From: Candidatus Omnitrophota bacterium
Lineage (GTDB): Bacteria > Omnitrophota > Gorgyraeia > Gygaellales > JAHJCI01
Length of the DNA: 12,153 nucleotides
Reading direction: 5' to 3'
NCBI GenBank assembly: GCA_016783355.1
Contig: JADHWR010000036.1
Span: forward strand, 1 to 12,153
This document shows positions 6,029-12,153 of the stretch, piece after piece. The notes beneath the pieces were generated by a model. That model saw only the letters and a list, made by a program, of their open reading frames with translations. It was not told the DNA's origin and did not search any database. The translations under genes and the position numbers were made by a program. Every line of letters starts with the position of its first letter. Position 1 is the stretch's first letter.

Positions 6029-6723
6029 CTGGTGAACCTTAGCCTTAACAGCGTGAAAAATGCATCTAGTACTTTTATTAGATTCAGTTTCGAAGAACCC
6101 GCGCAGCGAAGTTCAAACTCAATGGGCACCTCCTTAACCTTAAAGCCTTGCTTAAGAATGTGGAAATTAATTTCCTCTACGATCGAGGGACCGGTAGATT
6201 TTAGTTTATCTAAATCGATCCTTTCCAAAACGTTTTTTCTAAAACAGCGAAATCCAGAGGTAGCATCCAAAACATTTATACCCAATACAAATCGGCAAAA
6301 GTACTGAGCCAGAAGACTTAAGCATTCTCTTCGTAAACCCCTACCAATAACCTTTCCACCGCGGGCCCTCCTTGAACCAATAACCACATCGCAATCTTTA
6401 ATTTTTTCCAAGAATAAAGGTATATATTTTGGGCGATGGGAAAAATCTGCATCCATTTCAATAATATAATCCACGTTCTGCTTTAGTGCATATTTAAACC
6501 CAACGATGCCTGCTAAACCGCGCCCCTGTCGATCAAATCTATGGATAACTGACAAGCGAGGCAGTGCTTTGCTAATCTTCTCGAGAATCTTGCCAGTCCC
6601 ATCGGAAGAATTATCATCGACAACTAAAATGCTAATATCCAAATTCAAACCTAAAATCTCACTGATTAAATTCTCTATATTTTCTTGTTCATTATAAGTG
6701 GGAATGAAAACTAAGGCGTGCAT
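6025..6723 (-). CDS. polyprenyl-phosphate mannose (or related sugar) synthase, DPM1-like GT2
   Basis: Transfers a sugar from a nucleotide donor to polyprenyl phosphate at the inner face of the membrane, giving a lipid-linked sugar for GT-C enzymes. The 232 residues show the GT2 fold: FIPTYNEQENI at the N terminus, VVDDNSSDGTG (34-44), and the metal-binding EMDADFSHRP (DAD at 91-93). The C-terminal half (VIGSRRARGGK, DATSGFRCFRKNVLE, VKEVPIEF) matches the dolichol-phosphate-mannose synthase group. There is no transmembrane tail, as in the short DPM1 type. The start overlaps the GT9 gene by 13 bp and has no clear ribosome binding site, so coupling from GT9 is likely. Its stop overlaps the start of the TMTC-like gene by 4 bp. 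The sugar (mannose, glucose or other) cannot be told from sequence. Confidence 0.85.
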   Translation of the reverse strand: MHALVFIPTYNEQENIENLISEILGLNLDISILVVDDNSSDGTGKILEKISKALPRLSVIHRFDRQGRGLAGIVGFKYALKQNVDYIIEMDADFSHRPKYIPLFLEKIKDCDVVIGSRRARGGKVIGRGLRRECLSLLAQYFCRFVLGINVLDATSGFRCFRKNVLERIDLDKLKSTGPSIVEEINFHILKQGFKVKEVPIEFELRCAGSSKLNLIKVLDAFFTLLRLRFTR

Positions 6724-7841
6724 TTAATGATAAGTTTTTCTATGGCAACAAAAACATTATCCGGTTTTATCAAATTCATGCAGTTAATTTCTTTCACACA
6801 CTGCCTTCTATAGCAGGGGCGGCATTCTATTGGGGAAATTACCTTGAGACCTCGGCCGTATAAATCGATCTCCTGATCGCAGGTGGGTCCAAAAAGCGCA
6901 ACTACAAATTTTTTAAGTGCTATGGCGATATGTAAGGCGGTGGTATCGGCGCTAACAATCAAAGAACAGGTATTAATAATCGCGGCGAATTGTCTAAGAC
7001 TGTGCCCACAACCAATATCGTAAACAGAACTGCCCACCTGAGAAATTATACGGGCATTGCGTCGGCGCTCCCTTGGTCCCCCCAATAAGAAAATCTGCAT
7101 ATCCGTATGGTCTTGGATTAAACGAATTAATTCAACAAACCCTTCTTCTGTCCAGGCCTTATTAGCAAAGCGACCGCCCGCGCCGGTATTCAAACCAACT
7201 ATACCCTTGTCCCTATCCACCCCAATTTTATCTAATTGCCTCTGCGTATATTCATTATCAAGGTCTGAAATATTTAAAATGTATTCTTCATTTTTATAAT
7301 TGAGTTTCGCGATATCAAATATTAGCTGTGGATAAGTTTTCTTATTTTGGTGAAATTTAAGTTCATTGGATAAACCTAACTCCCACGCATAGCGACTTTC
7401 CTTATTATAGGGAATTACGTTGCCGGTCTTTGAATCAAAGCCAAAACCAAATTTATTCTTCGCTTTTATCTGATTAGCTAAAACTACTGCTTCTATTTCC
7501 TTATCTAAGCAAATCAATATGTCGAACTTCTCTGCCTTTAACCGTTCGACAGCTGCTAAATCATAAACCAATAAGCGATCAATGCCACTGTTGTTTTCTA
7601 ATAGCCCTACAGCTTCTGCCTGGGTAATCCAGGTAACGAAACTGTGGTGATATTTCTTTCTCAGTCCGGATAAAATCGGGGTAGTTCTTAATACATCTCC
7701 TACTGCCGCGAGTTTTATAATCAGAATTTTTTTCCCTTGGGTTTGGTAGTTCTGGCAGGCTAAGCAGGTAAGATTATAAAAACAGGGTTGATCGCCCTTA
7801 TAATTTCGACAGTCTCGACGTACATAAAGATTCGGCTTCAT
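6711..7841 (-). CDS. glycosyltransferase family 9 (heptosyltransferase-like) with two cysteine clusters
   Basis: A 376-residue GT-B enzyme of the heptosyltransferase family. KILIIKLAAVGDVLRTTPIL (38-57) is the acceptor-side GDV motif, GLNTGAGGRFANKAW marks the middle loop, and SADTTALHIAIALKKFVVALFGPT is the donor-binding region. Typical members add heptose or related sugars to lipopolysaccharide core. Unusual are two cysteine groups: Cys11, 20, 26 and 29 before the first strand, and Cys340, 343, 348 and 354 near the end; together they could bind zinc or an iron-sulfur cluster. Final Pro376 is encoded just before a stop that lies inside the next gene. It starts 9 bp after fabH with only a weak ribosome binding site. 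It is the first gene of the cassette between fabH and fabD. Acceptor unknown. Confidence 0.85.
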   Translation of the reverse strand: MKPNLYVRRDCRNYKGDQPCFYNLTCLACQNYQTQGKKILIIKLAAVGDVLRTTPILSGLRKKYHHSFVTWITQAEAVGLLENNSGIDRLLVYDLAAVERLKAEKFDILICLDKEIEAVVLANQIKAKNKFGFGFDSKTGNVIPYNKESRYAWELGLSNELKFHQNKKTYPQLIFDIAKLNYKNEEYILNISDLDNEYTQRQLDKIGVDRDKGIVGLNTGAGGRFANKAWTEEGFVELIRLIQDHTDMQIFLLGGPRERRRNARIISQVGSSVYDIGCGHSLRQFAAIINTCSLIVSADTTALHIAIALKKFVVALFGPTCDQEIDLYGRGLKVISPIECRPCYRRQCVKEINCMNLIKPDNVFVAIEKLIIKCTP

Positions 7842-7850
7842 CTACGCTCG

Positions 7851-8828
7851 CTACCACTTGATCACGCAGGCGCCCCAAACTAATCCTCCGCCAAAAGCAT
7901 CCAGAAGCACAATATTACCCCTTTTAATGTGGTTGGATTTGGCTGCTTCGCAAAGAGCGATTGCTGTCGACGCTGAAGACATATTGCCATATTTATCAAT
8001 ATTGAGGTAGATCTTCTCGGCAGGCAAGCCAAGTCTCTTTGCCATGTTTAAGAGGATTCGCGTATTTGCCTGATGAGGAATTACGCAATCTATATCCTTA
8101 CACTCAAGGCCCGCGCGCCTTAACGCCTCTTGAGCTGCGTCAGTCATAATCTTAACTGCAAGTTTAAACAATTCATTGCCACGCATTTTAATATAGTGCA
8201 GGCGCTTATCTATGCTCTGGTGAGTAGTAGGATTTCGTGAGCCACCACCCGGCAACATTAATAAATCGCTCAATAAGCCATCACTGCCTAAATATGTAGA
8301 GAGGATTCCTCCGGAAGTAACCGGTGCTAAAACGGCTGCCCCCGCACCATCGCCGAATAATATACAAGTATTTCTGTCCTGCCAATCGGTAATCGAAGAA
8401 AGAACTTCGCTGCCAATAACTAAGGCGTTTTTATAAGTGCTACAAGCAATAAATTGTTGCGCAACCACTAATGCATAGACAAAACCCGCACAGGCTGCGG
8501 AGACATCAAAACAAACAGCGTTCCTCGCCCCTAAGGTACGCTGTACAAAACAAGCGGTAGAAGGAAACTGCATATCAGGACTAATTGTAGCTACAATAAT
8601 TAAATCTACATCAGCAGCCAAGATCCCTGCCTCCCTCAATGCCTGCCTGGCTGCATTCACCGCTAAATCACTAGCTGCCTGGTTAGGAGATACTAAGCGT
8701 CGTGTCTTTATACCGGTGCGCGTAGTAATCCACTCATCGGAGGTATCCACCATCTTCTCTAAGTCAAGATTACTTAGAATCTTATCAGGAAGATATTCTC
8801 CTACACCTACTATTCCTACCTTGCGCAT
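7851..8828 (-). CDS. fabH: beta-ketoacyl-ACP synthase III (FabH)
   Basis: Starts fatty-acid chains by condensing acetyl-CoA (or a branched primer) with malonyl-ACP. The 325 residues have the intact triad Cys113 (DVSAACAGF), His252 (IPHQAN) and Asn282 (KYGNMSSAS), plus RTGIKTRR for CoA binding and the C-terminal FGGGLVWGACVIKW. The ATG at 8828 gives the standard start MRKVGIVGVGEYLP with a GGTGGA-type binding site close upstream. The reading frame stays open to a GTG at 8870, but that 14-residue addition (MRGGAARVSAWWKN) is translated from a hairpin and G7 run and is not family sequence. It follows plsX after 54 bp and precedes the sugar cassette by 9 bp. Confidence 0.96.
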   Translation of the reverse strand: MRKVGIVGVGEYLPDKILSNLDLEKMVDTSDEWITTRTGIKTRRLVSPNQAASDLAVNAARQALREAGILAADVDLIIVATISPDMQFPSTACFVQRTLGARNAVCFDVSAACAGFVYALVVAQQFIACSTYKNALVIGSEVLSSITDWQDRNTCILFGDGAGAAVLAPVTSGGILSTYLGSDGLLSDLLMLPGGGSRNPTTHQSIDKRLHYIKMRGNELFKLAVKIMTDAAQEALRRAGLECKDIDCVIPHQANTRILLNMAKRLGLPAEKIYLNIDKYGNMSSASTAIALCEAAKSNHIKRGNIVLLDAFGGGLVWGACVIKW

Positions 8829-8842
8829 ATTCTTCCACCAAG

Positions 8843-8877
8843 CGCTTACGCGCGCGGCACCCCCCCGCACGTAAGCG
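8843..8877 (-). promoter_or_regulatory. 12-bp GC hairpin with G-run loop upstream of fabH
   Basis: In minus-strand RNA CGCUUACGUGCG (8877-8866) pairs with CGCGCGUAAGCG (8854-8843), with one G-U pair. The 11-nt loop begins with six Gs of a G7 tract (8866-8860). It lies 5 nt after the plsX stop and about 14 nt before the fabH ATG. There is no T run, so it is not an intrinsic terminator. It may tune stability or ribosome access. Confidence 0.6.
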
Positions 8878-8882
8878 TAGGG

Positions 8883-9872
8883 TCATCCTCCTCTTATTGT
8901 CTCAATAATTCTCTCGTTGACCCTATACTCCACTTCTTCTTTTGCCCGGCAAATAGCATTCTTAACTGCTGAGGCATCAGAACGACCGTGACCAATGATC
9001 ACTACGCCATTGACCCCCAAAAGCAGCGCCCCGCCATATTCGGAATAATCAATCTGCTTTTTAAGTCGTGATAAGCTTACACTTAAAAAAGCAGCGCCAA
9101 TCATTCCGAGAAGATTAGACTTAAGGTGCCGATGAAAAAATGCATAAAGTGTTTCTGCCAGGCTCTCAGAAACCTTAAGGGCAATATTGCCCACAAAGCC
9201 GTCGCTAATGATAATATCGCATTTTCCAGAAAAAAGGTCCTTACCTTCAATGTTGCCGGCAAAATTTAGGTGACTTTCGGAAAGTAAATGGTGGGCCTCC
9301 TTTGCAAAACCCGTACCCTTACTCGCCTCTTCTCCTATATTAAGCAGTCCGATTGAAGGCCGAGGCTTATTCAGAATATGACAAAAATAGGCATCGGCCA
9401 TAAGGCCGTATTGCAATAGATGTAACGGCTTGGGATTTATATTAGCGCCGACATCAATAATTAAAGAACTACCTTTTAAGGTCGGGACATTTATGGCGAT
9501 ACCTGGACGCTCAACTCTAGGAAGCATACCTAAGATCAACGTTGCTGCACAAACCACTGCGCCTGTATTGCCCGCGCTGAAGAATGCATCTGCTTTTCTT
9601 TCCTTAATTAAATTTAACCCGACAGAAATAGAAGATTCTCTTTTTTTTCTTATGCTTAAAGCTGCGGGCTCAGACATCTGAATCACTTCGGAGGCGGGAT
9701 AAATTGAAATATAATCTTTAGGGTATTTATATTTCAGAAGAAATGGCTCTATTTGATTAGGGATACCAACTAGCTCAATGTTAATTTTATATTCTTGCGC
9801 TGCTTTGATTGCGCCACTAATCACTACCTCGGGTGCCCAATCGCCCCCCATTGCATCAACAATAATTTTCAC
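8883..9872 (-). CDS. plsX: phosphate acyltransferase (PlsX)
   Basis: Converts acyl-ACP to acyl-phosphate, the donor for PlsY in phospholipid synthesis; it is a peripheral membrane enzyme. The 329 residues match the family, from the IIVDAMGGDWAPEVV start through SAGNTGAVVCAATLILG, LIDVGANINPKP, NIGEEASKGTG and ISDGFVGNIALKVSE to LGVNGVVIIGHGRSDA. The start is GTG at 9872 (MKIIVDAMGGD), set by family alignment, with AGAAGGGA about 9 bases upstream. The order rpmF-plsX-fabH is a classic bacterial arrangement. A 232-bp spacer with several inverted repeats separates it from rpmF, so it may have its own processing or transcription control. Confidence 0.97.
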   Translation of the reverse strand: MKIIVDAMGGDWAPEVVISGAIKAAQEYKINIELVGIPNQIEPFLLKYKYPKDYISIYPASEVIQMSEPAALSIRKKRESSISVGLNLIKERKADAFFSAGNTGAVVCAATLILGMLPRVERPGIAINVPTLKGSSLIIDVGANINPKPLHLLQYGLMADAYFCHILNKPRPSIGLLNIGEEASKGTGFAKEAHHLLSESHLNFAGNIEGKDLFSGKCDIIISDGFVGNIALKVSESLAETLYAFFHRHLKSNLLGMIGAAFLSVSLSRLKKQIDYSEYGGALLLGVNGVVIIGHGRSDASAVKNAICRAKEEVEYRVNERIIETIRGG

Positions 9873-10104
9873 TCTCGCTATCCCTTCTTTCTTACTTGCA
9901 CTGGATTAGTTCAAAATCCCTCTTGACTCCACTGCCTGTCCTTTATTCGTCCGCATCCCCTACTCTAAATAGGCTGTCACGAAACTAATTTTAGCCTATG
10001 ATTACAGCGATTTTTAAAAAGATTAAAGCGATTATCTCGTCGATAAATAATCTCTGTAATCAAGGGCGGCACTTTTGTGGCGCCCTATACTCTACACTCA
10101 GAGA
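9873..10104. other. rpmF-plsX spacer with stacked inverted repeats
   Basis: No gene is seen. In reading order: a 9-bp stem with one mismatch and a 4-nt loop (10084-10063, GGGCGCCAC/GTGCCGCCC); a 9-bp perfect inverted repeat TGATTACAG/CTGTAATCA (9999-10007 with 10054-10062) enclosing a smaller GATTAT/ATAATC stem (10030-10052); and a 7-bp inverted repeat ATAGGCT/AGCCTAT (9969-9999). No T run follows the first stem and no convincing promoter was found. The arrangement looks like a structured RNA spacer. Confidence 0.5.
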
Positions 10105-10305
10105 TTATCTGCGAAACTTTTTCTTTTTCTCCTTAATCTCGATAATCTGCTTGCCTTGGTAGTACCCACAAAAACCACATACCCGATGGGGCAATTTCAA
10201 TTGCTTGCATTGCGAACAAAGCACAAGAGCAGGATTACCCAACTTCCAGTGAGTCCTTCGTTTTCTACCGCGTGTTTTAGAATGTTTTCTTTTTGGTAGT
10301 GCCAT
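10105..10305 (-). CDS. rpmF: 50S ribosomal protein L32, zinc-binding form
   Basis: A 66-residue component of the large ribosomal subunit. It starts MALPKRKHSKTRGRKRR, the universal L32 N terminus, and has the zinc motif Cys30-x2-Cys33-x9-Cys43-x2-Cys46 (the C+ form of this protein). The very basic tail KEKKKKFRR is slightly long. The ATG has an AGGAG plus GAGGAAG ribosome binding stretch. It sits upstream of plsX as in many bacteria, linking ribosome and lipid synthesis. The leader can fold into a multi-branched structure (10336-10392). Confidence 0.97.
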   Translation of the reverse strand: MALPKRKHSKTRGRKRRTHWKLGNPALVLCSQCKQLKLPHRVCGFCGYYQGKQIIEIKEKKKKFRR

Positions 10306-10335
10306 CTTCCTCGCTCCTACGTCGCTACGGAGTTA

Positions 10336-10392
10336 TAAGTCAGAAGTTCTCAGGCTTATACCTATGGCTTATAATCCATAATTTCTAACTTA
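10336..10392 (-). promoter_or_regulatory. possible structured leader of rpmF
   Basis: In minus-strand RNA UAAGUUAGAA (10392-10383) pairs with UUCUGACUUA (10345-10336) over 10 bases (one G-U). This encloses a UAUGG/CCAUA hairpin (10380-10363) and a possible 3-bp AGG/CCU hairpin. GGCTTATA occurs twice in the plus strand (10353 and 10366). It lies in the 91-bp coaD-rpmF gap. A ribosomal-protein leader regulating L32 is one explanation; no known motif is recognised. Confidence 0.35.
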
Positions 10393-10396
10393 CACA

Positions 10397-10885
10397 CTAA
10401 CTTGTCGTCTTAATTTTGTTTTTTAGTGCCTGATAGACAAAATCTGGCACAAAACAGGATATATCTGCCCCCAAACTCACTACCTCTTTCAATAACTTCG
10501 AAGAAAGATAGCTGTATCCTTCCTGAGGCATTAAAAATATCGTTTCAATATCCGCAGCGAGCTTACGATTGGTTAAGGCCATCTGGAATTCGTATTCGAA
10601 ATCGGAAATCATCCGTAAGCCGCGAATTAAAACGTTTACTCCCTTTCTGTGAGCATAATCAACCACTAGCCCTTCAAAATCATCGACAATAATTCCGGGT
10701 ATATCGGAAGTTACCTTTTTAAGAAATTCAACCCTCTCCCCTATGGTAAACAAGGGTTTTTTCTGAGGATCGCGCGCAACAGCAATAATTACCTCAGAAA
10801 ATATGCGACTTGCCCGTTTGATCAGGTCTATATGTCCGTAAGTTATCGGATCAAATGTTCCTGGATAAATTGCTTGTGGGGTCAT
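10397..10885 (-). CDS. coaD: phosphopantetheine adenylyltransferase (CoaD)
   Basis: Makes dephospho-CoA from 4'-phosphopantetheine and ATP, the penultimate step of coenzyme A synthesis, which supplies both CoA and the ACP prosthetic group. The 162 residues match the family: nucleotidyltransferase motif YPGTFDPITYGH (7-18), KKPLFTIGERVEFL, VLIRGLRMISDFEYEFQMALTNRKL, and the C-terminal ATP loop YSYLSSKLLKEVVSLGAD. The loop has SSK where many members have SSS or SST, a tolerated variation. The ATG overlaps the rsmD stop by 4 bp (ATGA). The rsmD-coaD pair is widespread in bacteria. Confidence 0.97.
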   Translation of the reverse strand: MTPQAIYPGTFDPITYGHIDLIKRASRIFSEVIIAVARDPQKKPLFTIGERVEFLKKVTSDIPGIIVDDFEGLVVDYAHRKGVNVLIRGLRMISDFEYEFQMALTNRKLAADIETIFLMPQEGYSYLSSKLLKEVVSLGADISCFVPDFVYQALKNKIKTTS

Positions 10886-11499
10886 ATTGTAGTATTAGTC
10901 GCCTCTCTATAGAATGACAGGATTGTATCTCCATATTTCGCCTGCTTGATTAATTTTAAACTCGCGATTATTTTCGGCAGGATATCCTTCTTGAAATGCT
11001 GGCAGATAATCAACCCATTGCAGGCTACTATATCATGGCGACCGATAGTTTTCAAGGTTTTTTCTGCCAAGCCTTGATAGTAAGGAGGATCAAGAAAGAT
11101 ACTATTGAATTTTTGTTGGTTTTTAAAAAACATTGGAATTGCACGAAAAACATCCATCGGCAGTATCGATTCGTAATCCGAGATCCTTGATCCTTGTTTT
11201 TTATCTAACGCCCTAAAGCCGGTACCTAAAGCCCTGGATCCTGTATCCAGTATTTCAATATTCTCCTTAATCATCTCGCAGCATCGCCTGTCCTTCTCTA
11301 CAAACACTGTTTTGCTTACGCCTTGAGATATCGCTTCTAAGCCCACAGCGCCTGAGCCAGCATAGAGATCCAAAAAAGCCTCCCCCCTTACATCATCTAG
11401 AATATCAAATAATGCCTTACGCACCTTATCCTGGGTAGCTCGGATGTCTTTTGGCCTTTTGATTATTCTACCCTTATATTTACCAGAGATTATATGCAT
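10882..11499 (-). CDS. rsmD: 16S rRNA (guanine966-N2)-methyltransferase RsmD with repeat-derived insertion
   Basis: Methylates G966 of 16S rRNA using S-adenosylmethionine. Seen are the RsmD N terminus MHIISGKYKGRIIKRP, RATQDKVRKALFDIL, the SAM motif FLDLYAGSGAVGLEAIS (42-58), the acidic VFVEKDRR (65-72), and the catalytic LDPPYYQGL (136-144). At 205 residues it is about 20 longer than usual. The excess is at residues 85-111 (DTGSRALGTGFRALDKKQGS and following), between the SAM-binding Glu strand and the next strand. This segment is encoded by short degenerate repeats of the same style as those in the spacers. Both catalytic motifs are intact, so it is probably functional. The ATG at 11499 matches the family start but has only AAAGGA very close upstream. 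It is coupled to coaD. Confidence 0.95.
   Translation of the reverse strand: MHIISGKYKGRIIKRPKDIRATQDKVRKALFDILDDVRGEAFLDLYAGSGAVGLEAISQGVSKTVFVEKDRRCCEMIKENIEILDTGSRALGTGFRALDKKQGSRISDYESILPMDVFRAIPMFFKNQQKFNSIFLDPPYYQGLAEKTLKTIGRHDIVACNGLIICQHFKKDILPKIIASLKLIKQAKYGDTILSFYREATNTTI
11167..11247. repeat. degenerate repeat block inside rsmD
   Basis: In the rsmD direction the block contains GGCTTTAGG twice within 24 bases and AAGGATC twice in a row, followed by TCGGATTACGAATC. It encodes residues 85-111 and keeps the frame open. Its units resemble the TTTAGGATTT and GGATC-type spacer repeats. Confidence 0.65.
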
Positions 11500-11526
11500 A
11501 TCCTTTCTCTATCTTAACGCCAGAAA

Positions 11527-11665
11527 AAAATCCTAAATTCGAAATCCTAAATTCTAAACAAATCCAAATGTTCAAATGTTCAAAACCAAAGCTCTTGTTT
11601 TGGTCATTGGAATTTTGGTAATTGGAAATTATTTAGGATTTAGTGCTTTGGTCATTAGGATTTAT
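11527..11665. repeat. imperfect inverted-repeat element between recG and rsmD
   Basis: The left part has AAATCCTAAATTCTAAACAAATCC and two GTTCAAAT units; the right part has TTTGGTCATTGG, ATTTTGGTAATTGG, ATTTAGGATTTAG and TTTGGTCATTAGGATTT. The two halves are roughly inverted copies around GAGCTCTTG-like sequence near 11595. A 16-base block (11553-11568) recurs inverted at 653-668. It fills most of the 176-bp gap; no gene, clear promoter or strong terminator was seen there. Confidence 0.7.
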
Positions 11666-11675
11666 TTTTCTTTTT

Positions 11676-12153
11676 TTATCCTACAGTCACATACTTCTCA
11701 TAGCTAGGAAATTTTTGTTTTAATCTTTTCCGTAGTGATAAATTCTGCCGCCATTCTAAATTTGGGTCTAAACTTATCAGACGCCTGGCTTCTGCCCTTG
11801 CTCGCTTAAGAAGTTGTAATTGGGTTAGGGGATCAGCGATCTTTAATTCTGAAAGCCCATGCTGTCTTTCACCGAAAAATTCACCCGGGCCTCGAATCCT
11901 TAGATCCTCCTCAGCGATACGAAAACCATCAGTATAATCTACCATCGCCCTAATTCTGCGCTTAGCCTCCTCAGTCTGTGAACGAGAAATCAATATACAA
12001 TGAGACTCGTATTCCCCCCTGCCAATGCGGCCGCGTAATTGGTGTAGCTGACTTAAGCCAAATCTCTCTGCATGTTCAATAACCATAACGGAGGCATTAG
12101 CTACATCTATCCCCACTTCTAAAACTGTAGTAGCTACCAAGATATCTATCTTG
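11676..12153 (-). CDS. recG: ATP-dependent DNA helicase RecG, C-terminal part
   Basis: RecG unwinds branched DNA and rescues stalled replication forks. Only the last 158 codons are inside; the gene enters from the right edge (coding begins before 12153). VATTVLEVGIDVANASVMVIEHAERFGLSQLHQLRGRIGRG carries the last two superfamily-2 helicase motifs, with the arginine finger in QLRGRIGRG. LRIRGPGEFFGERQHGL is the conserved RecG C-terminal signature. The end, FPSYEKYVTVG, is normal in length. The stop is TAA at 11678-11676, followed by a short A-rich stretch and the repeat-filled gap before rsmD. recG-rsmD-coaD adjacency is common in bacteria. Confidence 0.96.
   Translation of the reverse strand, partial: KIDILVATTVLEVGIDVANASVMVIEHAERFGLSQLHQLRGRIGRGEYESHCILISRSQTEEAKRRIRAMVDYTDGFRIAEEDLRIRGPGEFFGERQHGLSELKIADPLTQLQLLKRARAEARRLISLDPNLEWRQNLSLRKRLKQKFPSYEKYVTVG

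Noticed and set aside
8829..8870. Longer FabH start at GTG 8870 adding 14 residues
   Set aside because: The extra residues come from the hairpin and G7 tract and do not match the family; MRKVGIVG is the usual start.
8829..8886. ATGA overlap at the plsX stop as an alternative fabH start
   Set aside because: The ATG at 8886 is out of frame with fabH and its GAGGAGG lies too close; it would need an indel in the G7 run.
10063..10084. Intrinsic terminator after rpmF
   Set aside because: The stem has a mismatch and is followed by TTGATTACAG rather than a T run.
11560..11600. Promoter for rsmD from TTGAAC-like hexamers in the repeat element
   Set aside because: No -10 box lies at a proper distance; the hexamers are part of the repeat units.

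Overview
The window carries one long, co-directional gene block read entirely from the minus strand (right to left). It shows Gram-negative-type bacterial housekeeping genes, mostly AT-rich sequence, short degenerate repeats between and inside genes, and a TPR-tailed membrane glycosyltransferase. From memory, this gene order plus the degenerate AATTTAGGATTT-type repeats and TCGAGTA heptamers resembles uncultivated lineages such as Omnitrophota (OP3). That placement is an inference and was not tested.

Layout in transcription order: recG (3' end only), then rsmD-coaD (joined by an ATGA overlap), rpmF, plsX, fabH, a three-gene sugar cassette, fabD, fabG, acpP, fabF, and the first 121 codons of leuC at the left edge. 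The sugar cassette is a GT9 heptosyltransferase-like protein, a DPM1-like polyprenyl-phosphate sugar synthase, and a TMTC-like multi-spanning GT-C/TPR protein. The fatty-acid genes give a nearly complete type II initiation and elongation set: PlsX links acyl-ACP to phospholipid synthesis, FabD makes malonyl-ACP, FabH starts chains, FabF extends them, FabG reduces them and AcpP carries them. FabZ/A and FabI/K are not in the window.

The most unusual feature of gene content is the sugar cassette wedged between fabH and fabD. Its genes overlap tightly (13 bp, 4 bp, then 4 bp into fabD), so it looks translationally welded to fabD. DPM1-like enzymes make a lipid-linked sugar and TMTC-like proteins are GT-C enzymes that use such donors. 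The pair therefore looks like a membrane (possibly protein O-) glycosylation module co-expressed with lipid synthesis.

The most unusual feature of DNA structure is in the spacers and repeats. The spacers before fabH, fabG and acpP each hold a strong hairpin just ahead of the ribosome binding site. The acpP-fabF spacer holds a terminator/attenuator-like hairpin with alternative pairings. The rpmF leader and the rpmF-plsX spacer are also rich in inverted repeats. Short tandem or degenerate repeats have entered two coding sequences in frame: a 5 x 7-bp repeat in fabD, and an insertion of about 25 residues in rsmD. Related repeat DNA fills the recG-rsmD and fabF-leuC gaps. No tRNA, rRNA, CRISPR array or transposase was seen.
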